NCBI GenBank assembly: GCA_022827045.1
Contig: JAJDTQ010000049.1
Coordinates: forward strand, 1 to 21,893
Source: Candidatus Binatia bacterium
Lineage (GTDB): Bacteria > Desulfobacterota_B > Binatia > UBA9968 > JAJDTQ01
Direction: 5' to 3'
Length of the DNA stretch: 21,893 nt
A model generated the notes under the pieces. The model made no database searches. It was given only the letters and a program-made list of their open reading frames with translations, and was not told the DNA's origin. The position numbers and the translations under genes were made by a program. Of the stretch, positions 16,260-21,893 are shown piece after piece; position 1 is the stretch's first letter, and each line of letters opens with the position of its first letter.

Positions 16260-16263
16260 TAGC
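16244..16263 (-). repeat. right terminal inverted repeat of MITE-like element
   Basis: Its complement begins GCTAGAGCGTGTTA, matching the left end at 16 of 20 positions. Confidence 0.6.
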
Positions 16264-16289
16264 CGGCCGCTGTGGAGGTCAGGCATGAC

Positions 16290-17462
16290 TCAGCGCTCCC
16301 AGCCATCGTCCCGCCCTCGGTCGGCCGCCTGTGAGCGGCTGGGCTCCGCGTGCCGCTCGTGCGCGGCACGCTGCTGGCGCTCCTGGCGGTATTCCGCCAA
16401 GTCACGCGACAGGCGCCGATTGGCCTGGATCGCCTCCCGCTTCGCCTCGCCGCCCTCGATACCCTGGATATTTTCGTGGATCACCCGCTGCGTTCGCCAG
16501 ATGATCTCCCGGGCCTCCTCGATCTGCGCTGGCGTAGCGCGGCCGGGTTGGGCCACTTCCAGCCCCACCGCGCCGAGTGCAGCCGCCGCGTGGATGGTGT
16601 CCACCTTCTTCTTGTCGCCGTCCAGCTCGGTCAGACTGATGGCGAGCTTGGCAGCCGCCCGGGCGTACTCCAGCGCCGGGCTGTGGCCGGCGCCCGGATC
16701 GGCCGCCGCCTCCGCCTGCTCTGCCGCCAGCGCCTCCCGGGCCGTGGGGCTTTTGAGGGCCGCGCGGCGGGCCGGTGACGGTTCCGCCCCCCGGCGTTGG
16801 ATGCCTTCCACCTCGCGGCTGGGGCCGCGTGCGGCGTCCAGCCCCCGCGCTGTACGCGGGGAGGCGTCCAGCTCAATCCCCTGCTCCGCCGCCTTCTCGG
16901 CCAGCAGCTCCCGCAACTCTTGGATTTTGGCCTTGGTAATGCGGAGCTGCGAGCCGTCATGGCCGGCGGTTTGGACGAGCACATGGACGTGAAAATGTTT
17001 CGCGTCCTCATGGGGCGCAAACAGATAGTCGTGGTTCTCAGCAAACGCGGCCCGGAAAAACTGGCGGGACGCCTCGGTGGCCTGCTCCTGGTCCACACCG
17101 GCCGGGAAGGAGACCACCGCGCTCATTGCCAACGCCCGCCGCTTATGGTCCTCCGTGTCTGTACTCCACTCCGCCACAAACTGCTCGACCTCCGACAGGC
17201 TCTCGAACAACTCCCCGTGGGGGCCTTCCACGGCCAACTCCCCGTCGCGGGCGATGTAATTGGCGCGATCCCACATCGCCCCGCCGCTGTGACTGTAGCT
17301 GCTGATTTTGAACACGGCCTTGGGCACCCGCGTGGCCGCCTGTGGCTGCGGCCGGCGGGTGCCGGAGCCGGGCCGAAACCATCTTCTGCCGCTGAATCGG
17401 TGTTGCCGGGCGCGGCCGGCCTGCTCCAAGCCGCTGCGTTCGTCGTCGTCTTGATACAGCAT
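16290..17462 (-). CDS. VirD2/MOBP-type relaxase
   Basis: This 390-aa protein is the DNA strand transferase that nicks oriT. After a basic, Pro-rich N-terminus (about 1-45) comes motif I with a candidate catalytic tyrosine (Tyr69 in ANYIARDGEL). Motif III follows: the histidine triad HEDAKHFHVHVLV (H151, D153, H156, H158, H160), typical of the VirD2/MobA family. The C-terminal half is charged, helical and Ala/Arg-rich, and ends near DDGWER, as expected for a T4SS-recognised tail. The start has AGGAG about 7 bp upstream. It is convergent with the pentapeptide genes and divergent from the HTH gene. A T-DNA-border-like nic site lies nearby, which fits this family. Confidence 0.92.
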   Translation of the reverse strand: MLYQDDDERSGLEQAGRARQHRFSGRRWFRPGSGTRRPQPQAATRVPKAVFKISSYSHSGGAMWDRANYIARDGELAVEGPHGELFESLSEVEQFVAEWSTDTEDHKRRALAMSAVVSFPAGVDQEQATEASRQFFRAAFAENHDYLFAPHEDAKHFHVHVLVQTAGHDGSQLRITKAKIQELRELLAEKAAEQGIELDASPRTARGLDAARGPSREVEGIQRRGAEPSPARRAALKSPTAREALAAEQAEAAADPGAGHSPALEYARAAAKLAISLTELDGDKKKVDTIHAAAALGAVGLEVAQPGRATPAQIEEAREIIWRTQRVIHENIQGIEGGEAKREAIQANRRLSRDLAEYRQERQQRAAHERHAEPSRSQAADRGRDDGWER

Positions 17463-17506
17463 CCCGTGCTCCTGCCTGCTCTATAGCGCGAATCGAGTCG
17501 CTCGTC
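17463..17506. promoter_or_regulatory. 44-bp divergent intergenic region between relaxase and HTH gene
   Basis: The two genes start back to back, so both promoters or a shared regulatory site must lie here or just inside the coding sequences. A CTATAG sequence at about 17480-17485 could serve as a -10-like element for the relaxase, but no convincing -35 pairs with it. The HTH gene lacks a strong Shine-Dalgarno. Position is the main support. Confidence 0.3.
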
Positions 17507-18439
17507 ATGCCGCAAAAACTCGAACTCCCGCCCGCGCTGGCGGCCCGGATCACGGCCCTGTTTGAGACCGGCCAGAGCCGGCGGAAAATAGCGACTCTCC
17601 TTCAAGAGGATGGGTACGCTGTCCCAGCGGACAGCCGCCGCAAGACATGGCATCATTCCCTCGTCTCGACGTACTTGGAACAACTCGGGCTTGTTTCTCC
17701 CCCGAGCTGGATTCTCAAGCCTCGGGTTTTGGGGGAGGGGGCAAAGCGCTGGGAGGAGCTGGTGGCCGCTGCTCCCTCCCCGCAGCCGGCCAGCCAGGGA
17801 GCCGCTCCGCCGCCGGCCGGAGCCGGTACGCCACAGCCGGCAGCATCGCCGGCACCGTCTTTGGATGTGGACGAAGTGGCCGCAGGGTGGGAACAAGCGC
17901 TTGCAAGCGCAAGCACTCAGTCGGCAGAAGCTTCCCCGCCGACTGCGACACAGCCCCAGCCTGCGGGGGGAGATGGCCCGCCACCCCCGCCCGCCCGGCC
18001 AGCGGCCGCCAGCGCCCCGGAGCCGGGCGGCTCGCCGTCTTTGCATATCGCCGTCGATGGGCCGTGTACGCCGGCCGACCGGCGGCTGTGGTTCTCTTTG
18101 GTACGGGTCGCTCGGCCCGAGCTGGGCCAACAGCCCAGCCACGATCTGCCGCGCCCTCACGCGCTGGCCCTCCTTGCCACAGGGCCATCCGCCCCGGGTC
18201 CGGCGGACCTGTGGGGGACGATGAAACGCCTGCGGGCCAGTGGGATCACCTGGGAAGCCCGGTTTGATGGCCTCCCGCTTTTGATTACGACGCCGCTCAT
18301 TTCGGGGGTGTTGACGACCACCGCCTTGACGTTTCACTTCGCGCCGGAGCTGGTCACGCTCCTGCTCGACGACACGCAATTTGCGCGACTGCGGGAGCTG
18401 CTGGGACGGGAGCACGACCCGCCGCCCGCAACCCGGTAG
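17507..18439 (+). CDS. HTH / Pro-rich linker protein with possible replication-initiator-like C-terminus
   Basis: This 310-aa protein has an N-terminal helix-turn-helix-like region (about 8-60, ARITALFETGQSRRKIATLL) resembling the HTH of site-specific recombinases. A long Ala/Pro-rich linker (about 88-178) follows. The C-terminal domain (about 180-303) contains LWFSLVRVARPEL, LWGTMKRLRASGITWEA and LTFHFAPELVTLLLDDTQFARLRELL. That pattern recalls the first winged helix of plasmid initiators (Rep_3/RepA type), but the second winged helix is missing. It may be a truncated or chimeric initiator, or a transcriptional regulator. It is divergent from the relaxase and convergent with mobC, with a 2-bp gap. 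Function is not established. Confidence 0.75.
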   Translation: MPQKLELPPALAARITALFETGQSRRKIATLLQEDGYAVPADSRRKTWHHSLVSTYLEQLGLVSPPSWILKPRVLGEGAKRWEELVAAAPSPQPASQGAAPPPAGAGTPQPAASPAPSLDVDEVAAGWEQALASASTQSAEASPPTATQPQPAGGDGPPPPPARPAAASAPEPGGSPSLHIAVDGPCTPADRRLWFSLVRVARPELGQQPSHDLPRPHALALLATGPSAPGPADLWGTMKRLRASGITWEARFDGLPLLITTPLISGVLTTTALTFHFAPELVTLLLDDTQFARLRELLGREHDPPPATR

Positions 18440-18441
18440 CG

Positions 18442-18957
18442 TCACCTCGCGCGGGCGCTGGCGGGATCTCGCTCGACCCGTTTGGGCGGCTGACCAGGGC
18501 CACACCGTGGCTCCCCCTCGGCCGCCTCGATCTCGAAGGGCGAGCGCAATCCCGCTTCTTCACACAAGGGCACAACGATCCGCCGCACGGTGGCCCGCAC
18601 AGCGTTCAAGTAGGTCTGGTGGACGACCGTGAACTGGACGCGGGTGGCGTTCAGTACCCGCCGTAGATCGTCCGGCGCAACCTGTTCGCCCCGGTTGATC
18701 GACCGGACAAGCTGGTTCAGATTGCGGCCAATGGCGGCGATCTGGCGGGCCAACATACGGAGGGCAATCTTATCGTCTCCGACGAAATCCGGCGCGCCGG
18801 TGGCGGCGATGCGGAGGAGCTGCCGCAAGACTTGGCTAGGGGTTTGGCCGGTGGCGGCGGCCATTTGTTTAAGGGCGTCGTCTTCGGCGATACGGAGGCG
18901 GATGTGACGCATTCTGGAATAGGCTTCGCCGGGGGAGGGAATATTGCGGCTGGTCAT
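18442..18957 (-). CDS. mobC: MobC-like relaxosome accessory protein (ribbon-helix-helix)
   Basis: This 171-aa protein has an N-terminal ribbon-helix-helix pattern at about residues 16-48 (RHIRLRIAEDDALKQMAA, then QTPSQVLRQLLR). The MobC signature IAAIGRNLNQLVRSINRGE follows at about 73-91. Such proteins bind oriT DNA and help the relaxase open and nick it. The start at 18957 is chosen over the upstream ATG (19071) because AAGGAGC lies 7-12 bp ahead of it and because the longer form would read through the oriT nic region. Its upstream region holds oriT, so the protein probably also regulates its own promoter. Confidence 0.9.
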   Translation of the reverse strand: MTSRNIPSPGEAYSRMRHIRLRIAEDDALKQMAAATGQTPSQVLRQLLRIAATGAPDFVGDDKIALRMLARQIAAIGRNLNQLVRSINRGEQVAPDDLRRVLNATRVQFTVVHQTYLNAVRATVRRIVVPLCEEAGLRSPFEIEAAEGEPRCGPGQPPKRVERDPASARAR

Positions 18958-19004
18958 GCTTTGCTCCTTGTCTTTCCGGCTGTGGCCGGGCGGCGGAGCC
19001 GGTT

Positions 19005-19025
19005 CAGGGTGGCCGGGCCACCCTG
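19005..19025. repeat. 21-bp near-perfect palindrome between mobC and oriT (operator-like)
   Basis: Arms CAGGGTGGCC and GGCCACCCTG surround one central G. It lies 48 bp upstream of the mobC start on the - strand, a good place for an operator. Its core TGGCC-n-GGCCA is the same as in the repeats at 19424-19547, so one protein may bind all of them. Confidence 0.8.
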
Positions 19026-19030
19026 GCACA

Positions 19031-19065
19031 GCAACGTTGTCTCTCACGTTGCATATCCTGCCATA
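19031..19065 (+). other. oriT: origin of transfer: inverted repeat plus T-DNA-border/RP4-like nic site
   Basis: An inverted repeat with 7-bp arms GCAACGT/ACGTTGC (19031-19052) is followed at once by ATATCCTGCCA (19053-19063). The nic core TATCCTG|C is shared with RP4 oriT and, on the complement, TGGCAGGATAT matches the core of Agrobacterium T-DNA borders. Cleavage would fall between 19060 and 19061 on the + strand. The inverted repeat beside nic is where accessory proteins bind in such origins. A VirD2-type relaxase and MobC gene lie next to it, and an AT-richer stretch (about 19066-19140) follows, consistent with strand opening. Confidence 0.8.
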
Positions 19066-19420
19066 CCGCATTTTTCCACCGTTTTTGCCTTCTCCTCATC
19101 AATACCCCAAAATTCCCTGATTTATGGCGGATTTTCTCCCTCTGGTCCGAGGGGTCTGCATTCCACACGCCAATAGAGAACAGAATGCGGGCAACAGAGG
19201 ACGGAAGCGAGTCGCCTGGGCCTTGTCTGGGGGCGATGATCCGTACCGACAGAGCAGTTTTCGGCGTGGTGTGTCCAATTTTGCGTAGGAGACACTACGC
19301 CTGGGCCGGACGCCAGCCGGGGCCAGTTCGTGGCTGGGCCTGACCGGCACCGACCTTCCGGAAGCGGTCTGGAGACGAGTCCGCTTACGGCCCGGACCGC
19401 CAGAGATGACGGTCCGGCCG
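19066..19420. other. non-coding stretch between oriT and repeats, with AT-rich part and hairpins
   Basis: No convincing gene is seen. 19066-19140 is AT-richer than the rest, with T-runs. A near repeat ACCGCATTTTTCC / ACCGTTTTTGCC lies at about 19065-19089. Hairpins include GCGTAG/CTACGC (19283-19300, 6-nt loop) and CCGGACCG/CGGTCCGG (19392-19417, 10-nt loop). The latter lies just before the palindromic repeats and could be a terminator-like or protein-bound structure. Short open frames here do not look like proteins. Confidence 0.5.
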
Positions 19421-19423
19421 GCA

Positions 19424-19442
19424 AGGGTGGCCAGGCCACCCT
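19424..19442. repeat. 19-bp palindrome, outlying copy of the iteron motif
   Basis: Arms AGGGTGGCC and GGCCACCCT flank a central A. It is centred 45 bp before the first unit of the regular array and resembles the palindrome at 19005-19025 more than the array units. Confidence 0.8.
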
Positions 19443-19470
19443 ATGCCCAGGAAAATCAGGGGTTTAAGTG

Positions 19471-19554
19471 GGTGGCCTGGCCACTCTACGAACTGGCCCG
19501 GCCACTTTTCTGGGTGGCCTGGCCACTCTCTGAGGTGGCCCGGCCACTCTGGAT
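19471..19554 (+). repeat. four 21-bp tandem iterons with TGGCCyGGCCA palindromes
   Basis: Four units start at 19471, 19492, 19513 and 19534, exactly 21 bp (two helical turns) apart. Each carries TGGCC-T/C-GGCCA, and most read GGTGGCCyGGCCACTCT. Palindrome centres are 19478, 19499, 19520 and 19541. Regular 20-22-bp phasing is typical of replication-origin iterons or of cooperative operators and centromere-like partition sites. No clear DnaA box or AT-rich opening region is adjacent, so oriV is one reading among several. The binding protein is unknown; the HTH/Rep-like protein or MobC are local candidates. Confidence 0.85.
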
Positions 19555-19655
19555 CGGTGCGAAGAGGGAGATGAGGGCCGGGGCGATGCCCAAGCTGGCA
19601 GAGAGGAGGCGAGGCGGAGGCGGCCGAGGGCCGTCCGCCCCGCGTAATAGGCCGG

Positions 19656-20159
19656 CTATCGCCGCTGATGGCGGTCGATCATCCGGCCGGCCCGGTGCAG
19701 CTCACGCGGGAGATTGAAGCGCCCGCGTTCGGCCCGCTCAATCGTGCGGGCAACTTGGCCGGCGGACCGCAACAGCACCCCGAGCTGGGAGGGCTGGCGA
19801 CGGGGATGGTAAGGAAGTCGGGAGAGGCTGGGCCGCTGAGTCCGGGGCTGCTCGACCCGCTGGGGCTGCGCCTGGCGCGAGGCTTTGGCGTCGTACCGCG
19901 CCCGCGCTCGGACTGCGGCCGCTTCCCGCCGGCGGGTATCGGCGGGCGTCTCACGCTGGCGAACCTCGGCGCCGTATCGCGCTCGCGCCCGGGCAGCGGC
20001 GGCCGCTTCTCGGTGCCGGTCTTCTCTGTCCTATGGTGCCTCGGCTAACGCGGGGCTGTGAGGGCGACTGCTCGGCTCAGCGGCGGCGGGCTGGACGGTG
20101 ACGGTCCCCACGGTCAACAGGGCGGCAACGGCGCAGGCAAATGGTGTCGTCTGGTTCAT
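19656..20159 (-). pseudogene. secreted-protein ORF interrupted by an in-frame amber codon
   Basis: A start at 20159 with an AAGGAGG site at 20167-20173 opens a frame with a clear signal peptide (core CAVAALLTVGTV, then QPAAAEP). It meets TAG at 20031-20033 after 42 residues. The same frame then stays open for 124 further residues to TAG at 19656-19658. It has GC-biased third positions, a duplicated REAAA-RARARY motif, and a plausible helical end (TIERAERGRFNLPREL). It may be a nonsense-mutated gene, a suppressed amber codon, a sequencing error, or a genuine 42-aa secreted peptide with chance openness downstream. No known family is recognised. Confidence 0.55.
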
Positions 20160-20198
20160 AGTTGAACCTCCTTCCGGAACAAATTTGCGACTCGGCTC

Positions 20199-20282
20199 AG
20201 CACGCACAGAGGCTCCGAAGTCAAGGGCAGCGACGCTGCGGAGCGAAGCGCAGTGTACCCTTGACTTTGGATGCTGCGTGCT
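20199..20282. repeat. 84-nt extended imperfect palindrome with TTGACTT on both strands
   Basis: The outer arms are AGCACGCA (20199-20206) and TGCGTGCT (20275-20282). The middle arms are AAGTCAAGGG (20218-20227) and CCCTTGACTT (20258-20267). The 30-nt centre contains CAGCG-A-CGCTG (20228-20238) and, as an alternative fold, CTGCG/CGCAG (20236-20253). The middle arms place a -35-like TTGACT pointing outward on each strand, but no good -10 lies at the usual spacing. It lies about 40 bp upstream of the signal-peptide ORF start. It could be a regulatory site, an RNA structure, or a fold of the single strand during transfer. Confidence 0.7.
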
Positions 20283-20612
20283 ACGCTGGACGGAGCAAGG
20301 CAGGAAGGCACACAACAGAGTGCGCGGGGCCTTGCCCGCCACCTTCCCTCGACCTGGGCGGCGCCTGGGAACCAACAGCCCGGCCGAAGGCCGACCCGAA
20401 AGGGTAGGTGGGCAAGCGGCGCCCAGGGAGGGGGCAACGGAGCGGAGCGACGCCCTGGACAACTGGTGGGGGAGGCAGCGCGGCGGCGCAGCGAGGGCCA
20501 CCGAAAAGGACCTGGCAAGCCGACGCGCCAGGGGGAGGGGTAAGGCCGGCCAGGGCGGCCGGGCCTGGCTGCTGCACAAGGCCGCGCATTCTTGCAAGCA
20601 GTCCGGGGTGGT
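20283..20612. other. hairpin-dense non-coding block, possible structured RNA or ssDNA element
   Basis: No convincing ORF is seen. Nested pairings include GCAAGGC/GCCTTGC (20295-20335) with an inner GCAC/GTGC. CCTGGGCG/CGCCCAGG (20353-20427) encloses a possible multibranch: GGCC-GAA-GGCC at 20382-20392 and ACCC-GAAA-GGGT at 20394-20405, the latter with a GNRA-type loop when read on the + strand. Further hairpins are CCTGGC/GCCAGG (20511-20532) and GCCAGG/CCTGGC (20549-20569). In GC-rich DNA some pairing is expected by chance, and no known RNA family is recognised. Confidence 0.4.
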
Positions 20613-20978
20613 TCATCCTTCGACCGCCCGCCGGAGGGCGGCCATTGCGCCGGCGGACAGCCGCCGCCAGTGTGGCCCGCGAAACACCCGCCCGGTGCGC
20701 TCCCGGAACGTCACCAAATCCCACGTTTCGGGGAACGGGTCTTGCCAGTGTCCGGCCTCCCGCTCGGGATAGTGCTCAATCCAGATCAGGTGGCGGGGGT
20801 CGATCGTGGCGTCTGCCCGGCAGACCAACGTCGCCAGGCCCTCGGCAAAATTGGTGACGGAGGTGCCGGGGTTATCCGCCAGCTCGGTACAGATGACCAG
20901 TGTCGTCTGCCCACGCCGGAGGATTTCCAGGCCACATTTCGAGGGGCAGTTCCGCAAGCCGGAGTATTCGTACAGCAT
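20613..20978 (-). CDS. 121-aa conserved-looking protein of unknown function
   Basis: This compact soluble protein begins LYEYSGLRNCPSKCGLE and has three cysteines before residue 31 plus one more near residue 53. A central DPRHLIWIEHYPERE segment and an aromatic C-terminal part (FPETWDLVTF) follow. The mix of residues and absence of low complexity look like a real folded protein. AGGAG lies about 9 bp upstream of the start. It is 45 bp downstream of the ArdC-like gene on the same strand, likely in one operon. I do not recognise a named family. An accessory or anti-defence role is only suggested by location. Confidence 0.75.
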   Translation of the reverse strand: MLYEYSGLRNCPSKCGLEILRRGQTTLVICTELADNPGTSVTNFAEGLATLVCRADATIDPRHLIWIEHYPEREAGHWQDPFPETWDLVTFRERTGRVFRGPHWRRLSAGAMAALRRAVEG

Positions 20979-21023
20979 CGCCGCGTCTCCTGTTCGGGTG
21001 CCCCGCTCACGCGGGGTCTATCC

Positions 21024-21893
21024 TTAGTCTGTGTCCGCCTCGGCCGTCTCGCCCAGAATGTAGTCCGCCGCCCGCTGCGCCTGGGCCGCAGCGCTAATCA
21101 GCAGCCGCTTATCGTCCTGGAGGGTGCGGAGCCACCCCTGAATATACGCGGCCGAATTATCACAGGTCCGGTTCTCTATGCCCGCTACCCCACACAGGTA
21201 GACAGCCCCCATCTCGGCGCACAACTCTTCTTTGCTGTAGTTGGTGTCACCAAAGGCCACCATATCAACCAAGGTCGCCCGGTCTAACCGGCTCGGGTGG
21301 CCGGTCGCATGAGTCAGCTCGTGAAACAGGGTCGAGTAGTACCGCGCGGGGACGGCAAAGCGCTGCGGCGCCGGCATGGTCACACAGTCCGAACCGGGCT
21401 GATACATCGCCTTGACGCCAGTGTGAACGATCTCCGGCCGGCTTGGCATGGTCGCCACGATCTGCTCGCAGGCCTGGATTTTGTCCGCCTCGGCCAACTC
21501 CGGGGCCGCGATCTCCACCTGCTCCCGCCACTCCTCGGGCAGCTCACATTGCGTGGCATTGAAGACCGTGTAGGACCGGAGCATCGCATAGCGCTTTGTC
21601 CTCGTCGGCTCGGCCGGCTCGCCTGCGGCCGGCTCGGTCGGCTCCACCGTCTTCTTGACCCATTTCCACACCACAACCTCCACCCCATGCTCGCCCTTGC
21701 CGACATGGCCGCCGAGGCGCTGCGCTTGTTTATAGGTCAGCCAGCACGGGGAGCCGCCTGCCAGCAGCAAGAGCCACAGATTGATACCCCGGTACGGTTT
21801 GCCCGTCACCAGATTACGAGGTTGCCCCTGCCGGGCGTCCCACGGTCGCTGCCAGGGCACGACGCCTTGCGCTAAGGCGTCCAGAATCCGCGC
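21024..21893 (-). CDS. ardC: ArdC-family antirestriction protein (5' end beyond window)
   Basis: At least 289 residues are visible. The frame is open to the window edge and the upstream residues (ILDALAQGVVPWQRPW) match the ArdC N-terminus, so GTG at 21860 is internal and the true start lies outside. The N-terminal ssDNA-binding part has NLVTGKPYRGINLWLL and CWLTYKQAQ. The C-terminal part is a zincin-type metallopeptidase domain with HELTHATGH (about 191-199 of the visible protein) and a downstream SKEELCAEMGA glutamate region. ArdC proteins protect incoming plasmid DNA from restriction. A Pro/Glu-rich insert (about 82-100) lies between the domains. Confidence 0.93.
   Translation of the reverse strand, partial: ARILDALAQGVVPWQRPWDARQGQPRNLVTGKPYRGINLWLLLLAGGSPCWLTYKQAQRLGGHVGKGEHGVEVVVWKWVKKTVEPTEPAAGEPAEPTRTKRYAMLRSYTVFNATQCELPEEWREQVEIAAPELAEADKIQACEQIVATMPSRPEIVHTGVKAMYQPGSDCVTMPAPQRFAVPARYYSTLFHELTHATGHPSRLDRATLVDMVAFGDTNYSKEELCAEMGAVYLCGVAGIENRTCDNSAAYIQGWLRTLQDDKRLLISAAAQAQRAADYILGETAEADTD

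Noticed and set aside
16113..16262. Rho-independent terminator between convergent genes
   Set aside because: The hairpin at 16230-16250 is AT-rich with no T-tract. Inverted ends with TA duplication explain the segment better, although some termination activity is not excluded.
17123..18505. 460-aa open frame on the - strand across relaxase, HTH gene and mobC end
   Set aside because: Overlaps three better-supported genes and is Arg/Gly/Pro-rich without motifs.
18958..19071. MobC start at 19071
   Set aside because: The added 38 residues would be encoded by the palindrome and oriT. A good ribosome-binding site stands before 18957.
19424..19554. CRISPR array
   Set aside because: Units are directly abutting 21-bp palindromic repeats without unique spacers of about 30 bp, and no cas genes are seen.
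19406..19717. 103-aa + strand ORF with repeated WVAWPL/ARPL motifs
   Set aside because: The peptide repeats are simply the translation of the 21-bp DNA iterons (21 is a multiple of 3). The rest is low-complexity.
20098..20772. 224-aa + strand ORF across the hairpin block
   Set aside because: Arg/Gly/Ala-rich with no motif or ribosome-binding site, and it conflicts with the signal-peptide ORF and the 121-aa gene on the other strand.

Overview
This GC-rich window is the transfer region of a conjugative element (plasmid or ICE). It comes from a Gram-negative-type host, because it encodes an envelope-spanning VirB/VirD4 type IV secretion system with a lipoprotein and VirB9/VirB10-like core proteins. 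The exact lineage cannot be told from the sequence. High GC at third codon positions and strong AGGAGG-type Shine-Dalgarno sites fit Pseudomonadota or Nitrospirota, but this is only a guess.

Layout. (a) 192-12999, + strand: one compact operon reading VirB2, VirB3, VirB4, VirB5/TrbJ-like, small lipoprotein (VirB7-like), a coiled-coil/TM protein of unknown role, VirB6/TrbL, VirB8, VirB9, VirB10, VirB11, two small membrane proteins, a thermonuclease-like secreted nuclease, an unknown secreted protein, and the VirD4/TraG coupling protein. Genes overlap or lie a few bases apart. (b) 13011-16115, + strand: two pentapeptide-repeat proteins directly behind virD4. They share an almost identical 82-residue C-terminal module, which makes them candidate T4SS cargo. 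(c) 16113-16261: an AT-richer MITE-like element with inverted ends, inserted exactly at the second pentapeptide gene's stop codon. (d) 16290-18957: mobilisation block with a VirD2/MOBP relaxase (-), a divergent HTH/Pro-rich protein with a possible replication-initiator-like C-terminus (+), and a MobC-like ribbon-helix-helix accessory protein (-). (e) About 19005-19655: non-coding control region. It holds a 21-bp palindrome, an inverted repeat next to a T-DNA-border/RP4-like nic sequence (TATCCTG|C at 19054-19061), an AT-richer stretch, hairpins, and a four-unit array of 21-bp direct repeats, each with a TGGCC-y-GGCCA palindrome. (f) 19656-21893: a region with all recognised genes on the - strand: an amber-interrupted secreted-protein ORF, a hairpin-dense non-coding block, a conserved-looking 121-aa protein, and an ArdC-type antirestriction protein whose 5' end lies beyond the window.

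How it fits together. By analogy with RP4 and Ti, the nic sequence on the + strand means the transferred strand starts at about 19061 and runs rightward. Region (f) would then be the leading region that enters the recipient first, and its - strand genes would use the transferred strand itself as template. An antirestriction gene there fits leading-region biology. The extended imperfect hairpin at 20199-20282 could be a single-stranded-DNA promoter or another leading-region structure. The relaxase and MobC would process oriT, VirD4 would recruit the nucleoprotein (and possibly the pentapeptide proteins), and the VirB complex would translocate them.
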